Below, in pieces: positions 5,585 to 8,852 of a stretch of 8,852 nt of DNA. A program made the translations under genes and the position numbers. The stretch is from contig SFPH01000085.1 in assembly GCA_004552115.1 (NCBI GenBank), positions 1 to 8,852 of the forward strand, read 5' to 3'. Within the stretch, counting starts at the first letter, position 1. Each line of letters begins with the position of its first letter. This DNA is from Bacteroidales bacterium (GTDB lineage Bacteria > Bacteroidota > Bacteroidia > Bacteroidales > UBA932). Under the pieces are notes generated by a model, which was not told the DNA's origin, made no database searches, and was given only the letters and a program-made list of their open reading frames with translations.

Positions 5585-6732
5585 AGCCGTGCTCTGCAAT
5601 ATTCCTTGCCAGTCTCCCTGTCCTTTCCGTTCTCCGAGATGTACCACAGGCCCCTTCCGAGAGGGCAGAGTCCGGTCGATCCCCATCTGAACCGCCAGCC
5701 TGTGATTCCTGTCGTCTCGTCCACTGACGGGTTGATGAAATATGGCTCCTCTGGTTTTACCAGACTCAGCTGGAGTACTTTTTTCTTGTCCCTTCCGCCT
5801 GTGAGGGCAGCCTTGAACGGCTGCTGCAATGCCTTGAAGGCGAACAGGCTGTAGTTCGGGAAATCCGCTTTCCTGCCATTGTACACGGCCAGGAAGAAGC
5901 AGTCCGTGTATTCGTCGTAGGCGAAGTTCTGGATACCGTAGTTTGTGTTTCCGGTGCGGAGGAAGTATTCTTTTTCCGGCTTTTCCGGGCCATCATGATG
6001 CGTCTCGCCGAAGATTACAGGTCTGGCGTATTTCTCAAGTTCCTTCAGGCTGTATCTGTGTATGACCTGGTAGTCGTTGTCAGTTCTGTCTGTATCGCCG
6101 TAGATTCCGTATCCCACGTAGAGATATTTCTCATCAGCCGCCGGCTTTCCAGCGCTGCGCCTCCCGTACCTTGCCGCTTCCGGCTTGCCTATTGCCGGTC
6201 CTATGGTTACCCCGTCGATGCCGGAGCATCCGTAACGGTGCTCGAAATCTCCCGATTTGCTGCGGAATGCATAATCCTCAACGGCCTTCTTGATGCAGAC
6301 TGTCCTGAGAACTTCATTGCCTTCCGGATCCATTCCGATGCCCTCGAGACGATCCACATCGATTATGGCAATGAAGAACCTGCTGTCGGCACGGCTTACG
6401 GTATTGACATTGAGGGTCTTTGCTATTCCTGCTCCGATTTCGTCGTCCTTGCATTCGAGCGAGGCATATACTTTCCTGGTCTCAGGGTTGAATGTCATTG
6501 CTCCGAGATGTCCCTGTATCCTGTCGATAGAGGCGAGGATGTTGCCCTGCATGTCAGTCTTTACGAAACGGCTCGTGAATGACATGTACATGCAGTTTTC
6601 GGCACTGTCGTAGGCGATGCCCTGAACGTGCTGTTCCTGACCTGTCACAAGTACGGTTTCAGGCAGGTCTGAGGCTGATACGGTCAACGAAAGTCCGATG
6701 AATGTCAAGATGATTGCGAGACTGTTTTTCAT
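5536..6732 (-). CDS. Secreted protein of unknown function, probable beta-propeller
   Basis: I do not recognise a named family. The ATG at 6732 is chosen; a longer reading from a TTG at 6753 would begin inside the gene's own -7 element. The 398-residue product has a Sec signal peptide with a likely cut after A20 (SLTVSA, then SDLPE), so it is periplasmic or exported. The body shows repeating strand-turn units such as QGIAYDSAENCMYMSF, GAMTFNPETRKVYASL, DGVTIGPAIG, EKYLYVGYG, IQNFAYDEYTDCFFLAVY and GLCPLGRGLWYIS. These are spaced like blades of a beta-propeller, resembling SMP-30 or NHL-type folds. Conserved-looking Asp, Glu and His residues between blades could bind a ligand, but no catalytic motif is visible. 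It stands alone on its strand, divergent from argR, with a strong -7 element. Confidence is high that the gene is real, low for function. Confidence 0.8.
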   Translation of the reverse strand: MKNSLAIILTFIGLSLTVSASDLPETVLVTGQEQHVQGIAYDSAENCMYMSFTSRFVKTDMQGNILASIDRIQGHLGAMTFNPETRKVYASLECKDDEIGAGIAKTLNVNTVSRADSRFFIAIIDVDRLEGIGMDPEGNEVLRTVCIKKAVEDYAFRSKSGDFEHRYGCSGIDGVTIGPAIGKPEAARYGRRSAGKPAADEKYLYVGYGIYGDTDRTDNDYQVIHRYSLKELEKYARPVIFGETHHDGPEKPEKEYFLRTGNTNYGIQNFAYDEYTDCFFLAVYNGRKADFPNYSLFAFKALQQPFKAALTGGRDKKKVLQLSLVKPEEPYFINPSVDETTGITGWRFRWGSTGLCPLGRGLWYISENGKDRETGKEYCRARLYRWSTKPGEAFVPAE

Positions 6733-6750
6733 ATTTATTCTTTTTCTTTT

Positions 6751-6758
6751 CAAATATA
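6751..6758 (-). promoter_or_regulatory. Bacteroidota -7 element for the propeller-like gene
   Basis: On the minus strand TATATTTG is an exact TAnnTTTG match, ending 18 nt before the ATG at 6732. The upstream 40 nt are A/T-rich, with no clear TTTG at 19-21 nt. This site also argues against translation starting at the TTG at 6753. Confidence 0.55.
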
Positions 6759-6777
6759 TGAATTTTTTCTGATTTTC

Positions 6778-6808
6778 TTTGACTTTTTATTTTTATTGAA
6801 TAAATTTG
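6778..6808 (+). promoter_or_regulatory. Promoter of argR: TTTG, 19-nt spacer, TAAATTTG
   Basis: TTTG at 6778-6781, exactly 19 nt, then TAAATTTG at 6801-6808 is a perfect match to the Bacteroidota primary-sigma promoter. Transcription should begin near 6813-6816, giving a leader of about 22 nt before the ATG at 6837. It rules out the in-frame TTG at 6813 as a start. Confidence 0.7.
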
Positions 6809-6830
6809 CAGATTGTTGAATGATTATACT
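6797..6830 (+). promoter_or_regulatory. Two ARG-box-like operators at the argR promoter
   Basis: Site 1 (6797-6810, TGAATAAATTTGCA) matches 12 of 14 positions of the core ARG box TGAATwwwwATTCA. Site 2 (6817-6830, TGAATGATTATACT) matches 11 of 14. The sites are 20 bp apart, about two helical turns. ArgR hexamers bind paired boxes at this kind of spacing. Site 1 covers the -7 element and site 2 covers the transcription start, so binding would block initiation: negative autoregulation by arginine-bound ArgR. Confidence 0.5.
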
Positions 6831-6836
6831 GAAACT

Positions 6837-7328
6837 ATGCAACCGAAACAAGACCGATTAAAGAAAATCAGGGAGATTATTGCTTCAAATAAAGTCAATA
6901 ATCAGGATGCTATTCTCGACAAGCTCTCGGATGAGGGCTATTCGATAACTCAGGCGACATTGTCACGGGATCTCAAGATTCTTAAAGTTTCCAAGACTCC
7001 TGATGGGGTCGGGGGTTATTATTATGTACTTCCGGAAATGAGACTGATGAACGATCTGATTACCAGTCATCCTGTCTCTTACGGGTCTGATACCGTGTCC
7101 GGAGTCAAGAGCATCGAGTTTTCGGGGCAGATGTGCGTGATGAAGACCAATCCCGGCTATGCCAACATGATAGGCTCCCTGGTTGACAATTCGCTTTCCC
7201 ATAAGCTGATGGGCACGATTGCGGGCGATGACACCCTGCTGCTGGTAATGCGTGTCCGCACCGATGTCAATGATATTCTGGCAGAATTGGAGTCCATTCT
7301 TCCAGGAATCTCCACGCGCAGAATCTGA
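6837..7328 (+). CDS. argR: Arginine repressor ArgR
   Basis: The 163-residue protein is read from the ATG at 6837 (MQPKQDRLKK). The N-terminal winged helix carries SITQATLSRDLK (36-47), the ArgR DNA-contact helix with S43-R44. The C-terminal domain has GTIAGDDT (126-133), the arginine-binding and trimer-forming motif with both Asp residues (131, 132). Length is close to the usual 150-160. With arginine bound, ArgR hexamers repress arginine biosynthesis genes and can affect catabolic ones. It has its own strong promoter and candidate ARG boxes. It is not followed by arg genes: a 195-nt gap and an unrelated envelope protein come next. No damage is seen, and confidence is high. Confidence 0.95.
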   Translation: MQPKQDRLKKIREIIASNKVNNQDAILDKLSDEGYSITQATLSRDLKILKVSKTPDGVGGYYYVLPEMRLMNDLITSHPVSYGSDTVSGVKSIEFSGQMCVMKTNPGYANMIGSLVDNSLSHKLMGTIAGDDTLLLVMRVRTDVNDILAELESILPGISTRRI

Positions 7329-7369
7329 TTGCGTTTTTATAGCTTTTAGGATAATATTTTATTCAAAAG

Positions 7370-7384
7370 GTCGAATCATTCGAC
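7370..7384. repeat. Perfect palindrome GTCGAATCATTCGAC
   Basis: Seven-base arms flank one central base, 42 nt after the argR stop. As RNA it could form only a 5-bp stem with an AUCAU loop, followed by ATATTTACACTTTTT, so it is at best a weak terminator. The symmetry suits a dimeric DNA-binding protein. It does not have ARG-box arm spacing. Confidence 0.45.
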
Positions 7385-7398
7385 ATATTTACACTTTT

Positions 7399-7417
7399 TG
7401 CTATCTAAAAGGTAGCA
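7399..7417. repeat. Inverted repeat TGCTATC-taaaa-GGTAGCA
   Basis: Seven-base arms pair fully if one G-U pair is allowed, around a five-base loop. No T-run follows on the plus strand, so I do not call it a terminator. It may act with the palindrome at 7370-7384 at the end of the argR transcript or upstream of the next promoter. Confidence 0.35.
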
Positions 7418-7456
7418 CGATGATTCTTTGCCTTCATCCTTTGCCAAATATTTATG

Positions 7457-7464
7457 TATATTTG
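7457..7464 (+). promoter_or_regulatory. Bacteroidota -7 element upstream of the last gene
   Basis: TATATTTG is an exact TAnnTTTG match, 59 nt before the ATG at 7524. TTTG copies upstream lie at 13- and 26-nt spacings rather than 19-21, so the -33 element is uncertain. Transcription would begin near 7471, placing the two GCCACAT repeats in the leader. A looser alternative is TAAACTTTG at 7492-7500, which has one extra base. Confidence 0.42.
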
Positions 7465-7479
7465 CGTTGTGTGTGTTTC

Positions 7480-7506
7480 GCCACATAAATGTAAACTTTG
7501 CCACAT
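7480..7506 (+). repeat. Direct repeat GCCACAT, two copies 20 bp apart
   Basis: GCCACAT occurs at 7480-7486 (after TTTC) and 7500-7506 (after CTTT). Related TTTGCC copies lie at 7427-7432 and 7440-7445. Exact 20-bp spacing is typical of tandem regulator sites on one DNA face. Winged-helix PhoB-type regulators also use direct repeats, though usually with 11-bp spacing, so I assign no protein. Confidence 0.35.
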
Positions 7507-7523
7507 TCTCTATTTGGTGAAAT

Positions 7524-8852
7524 ATGAGCAGGAAAGCATTAATTTATTGTGTTGCAGCTCTGTGCGTCCTGTTTTTGGGGCTTATTGCGGCTGTGGCGAC
7601 TTTATATTCCGATGAAGGAGGCGGGGAGGAGATTTCCTATGAGATTCTCCGCTCCCGGGCCTCTTCGGCGCATCCTGTGCTCAACGCCGTGCCCTCTGAC
7701 GCCGCCCTGGTTTTTTCAGGCCGGAATCTAGGCAGGGGACTGGGTATCGCGGCTGACAGCTCATACGTGTTCGGCAAAGTGCTGTCCGGCGATTCAGATT
7801 CCTTCAGGACATTCATTTCAATGCTGGCCTCCCGTACTTCGGGCAGGGATCTTGGTCCGGCAAGAAACTCGCCTTTCTGCATTTCGCTGCATTTCAGCGG
7901 CAAGGCAATTCCCCTCCTCTGCTGCAGGGCAGGCCGGAACATGGATGACATCGCATCGGCTGCTGACAGTCTCCGGGCACTGGCCTCGGCAAATTCCGTC
8001 TATCTGGCTTTCAGGCAGGCTGAGCGCTCGGATGAGACGCAGTTCGATGGCGGTTGCATCTTGCTGGCCTCTCCTTCGGAATCTCTCGTCCACTCCGCTG
8101 AAAGACATATCGACAGTGGCTCATCGATCCTTGACAACAGGGACTTTGCCGCATTGGCTTCCGACATTCAGGGGGATTATGTCTTTTATTTCGACCATAA
8201 TTATTCAAAGAGGCTGTCATCCTGCTTTCTATCAGGGCAATACAGGACTGCTGCGGGTTTCCTGTCGGGTTATTCGAGCTGGAGCGGGGCTTCTGTCGAC
8301 AATCCGGACAATGGCAATGTCAGCCTTTCCGGAGCTTCCTGCAGCACAGGCCTGGCTTCGGATTATGCAAATGTGTTCACGGATTTGAAGCCTGAGCCGA
8401 TTTCGGCATTCTCATTCCTGCCTGATTGTTCAGCCTGGGCCTCGGCATTGTCAATATCTGATTTCAAAGCCTATATTGCGGCATACAGAAGGTATCTGGA
8501 TGCATCCGGCGGTCTCAAGGACTATAAATATCTGTCCACCCTTGCCAGGAGGCAGACCGGAAGTGACCCTGAAAGCTGGGCAGACAGCCTTGGCATCAGG
8601 GAAGTGTCAGTGGCCGGAGTACCTGTCGGTGATTCCATTGTTCCGGCAATAGCCCTGAAGGTGTCCAATCCGTCTCCGGAACTTCTTTTCCAGCACGGGG
8701 CGGAGTACAGGAAATTTGATGGCGAGATTCTCCGCACGGATTTCGCTTCCTTTCCCGGCCTGCTTTTCGGCAAGCTTTTCGCCTCATCCGACACTCTGGC
8801 AATGTATTCGGACGGTTGGCTTGTATTCGGCAGCGCTCCTGCACTGGGGCAT
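7524..8852 (+). CDS. Membrane-anchored protein of unknown function, DUF3352-like layout (3' end outside the window)
   Basis: The frame from the ATG at 7524 is open for 443 codons, to the last base of the window. It begins with a short basic N-terminus and a membrane anchor at about 5-28 (MSRKALIYCVAALCVLFLGL). A large Ser- and Ala-rich extracytoplasmic region follows. Features such as HPVLNAVPSDAALVFSG (50-66), a self-contained repeat of small alpha/beta units and ILDNRDFAALASDI (202-215) resemble the DUF3352-type proteins common in Bacteroidota, but I could not confirm that family. Several cysteines (119, 133, 134, 178) lie in the exported part. No catalytic motif is visible. Codon use (C- and G-ending Leu, Ser and Gly codons) matches the neighbours. 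The -7 element at 7457-7464 could drive it. Frame and anchor are convincing; function is unknown. Confidence 0.8.
   Translation, partial: MSRKALIYCVAALCVLFLGLIAAVATLYSDEGGGEEISYEILRSRASSAHPVLNAVPSDAALVFSGRNLGRGLGIAADSSYVFGKVLSGDSDSFRTFISMLASRTSGRDLGPARNSPFCISLHFSGKAIPLLCCRAGRNMDDIASAADSLRALASANSVYLAFRQAERSDETQFDGGCILLASPSESLVHSAERHIDSGSSILDNRDFAALASDIQGDYVFYFDHNYSKRLSSCFLSGQYRTAAGFLSGYSSWSGASVDNPDNGNVSLSGASCSTGLASDYANVFTDLKPEPISAFSFLPDCSAWASALSISDFKAYIAAYRRYLDASGGLKDYKYLSTLARRQTGSDPESWADSLGIREVSVAGVPVGDSIVPAIALKVSNPSPELLFQHGAEYRKFDGEILRTDFASFPGLLFGKLFASSDTLAMYSDGWLVFGSAPALGH

Larger units (their letters stand above)
7329..7523. other. AT-rich intergenic region between argR and the last gene
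   Basis: These 195 nt hold no plausible gene. They contain a perfect 15-bp palindrome (7370-7384), a 7-bp stem with a five-base loop (7399-7417), a -7 element (7457-7464) and two copies of GCCACAT 20 bp apart (7480-7486, 7500-7506). No hairpin with a T-run strong enough to call as the argR terminator was found. Confidence 0.6.

Noticed and set aside
6733..6753. TTG at 6753 as the start of the propeller-like gene
   Set aside because: It lies in the -7 element TATATTTG, and the ATG at 6732 gives a better signal peptide.
6813..6836. TTG at 6813 as the argR start
   Set aside because: It coincides with the predicted transcription start; the ATG at 6837 gives a normal ArgR N-terminus.
7399..7417. 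Intrinsic terminator for argR
   Set aside because: The stem is plausible but no T-run follows on the plus strand.
7852..8388. 178-codon plus-strand frame, with minus-strand frames over 7637-8844
   Set aside because: All lie inside the 443-codon frame starting at 7524, which has a membrane anchor and consistent codon use; the alternatives are low-complexity and Arg/Ser/Pro-rich.
1..8852. Phage, insertion sequence, CRISPR, tRNA or toxin-antitoxin content
   Set aside because: No transposase or integrase motifs, spaced repeat arrays, cloverleaf-like sequence or small paired genes were found on either strand.

Overview
The window reads as a chromosomal piece of a Bacteroidales-type bacterium (phylum Bacteroidota). 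The evidence is several TAnnTTTG -7 promoter elements, few Shine-Dalgarno sites, a Bacteroidota-style PhoB/PhoR-like pair, a Bacteroidota-type Pit transporter, an FtsE not followed by FtsX, and an ArgR. GC is moderate inside genes and low between them. I cannot fix the family or genus. I see no transposase, integrase, tRNA, rRNA or CRISPR array.

Layout. Positions 4880 down to 1 (minus strand) form a tightly packed, probably co-transcribed run: ftsE-like ATPase, endonuclease III (nth), response regulator, sensor histidine kinase in two frames, membrane metallophosphoesterase, and the start of a Pit-family phosphate transporter that leaves the window. Junctions are ATGA overlaps (ftsE/nth and regulator/kinase), a 32-nt overlap (nth/regulator), 3 nt (kinase/phosphoesterase) and 62 nt (phosphoesterase/Pit). 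A thioredoxin-fold lipoprotein gene runs rightward from 5030 and overlaps by 49 bp the 3' end of a convergent gene for a secreted, propeller-like protein (6732 to 5536). That gene is divergent from argR (6837-7328), whose promoter region carries two ARG-box-like sites. A 195-nt AT-rich gap follows, then a long open frame (7524 to the window end) for a membrane-anchored protein of unknown function.

How the genes relate. The regulator/kinase pair resembles PhoB/PhoR and lies two genes upstream of a phosphate transporter, so phosphate sensing is a reasonable but unproven reading of the lower operon. ftsE and nth are housekeeping genes that share its transcript. ArgR probably represses its own promoter, but no arginine biosynthesis gene is in view.

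Most notable: two neighbouring genes carry internal lesions. Nth has lost, in frame, the segment that holds its catalytic aspartate, while keeping its catalytic lysine and iron-sulfur cluster. The histidine kinase has lost the stretch between its second membrane helix and the dimerisation domain, with a frame change, so it is split into a sensor half and a kinase half. These are either real deletions or assembly artefacts; the sequence alone cannot decide. I found no convincing new multi-gene system here.
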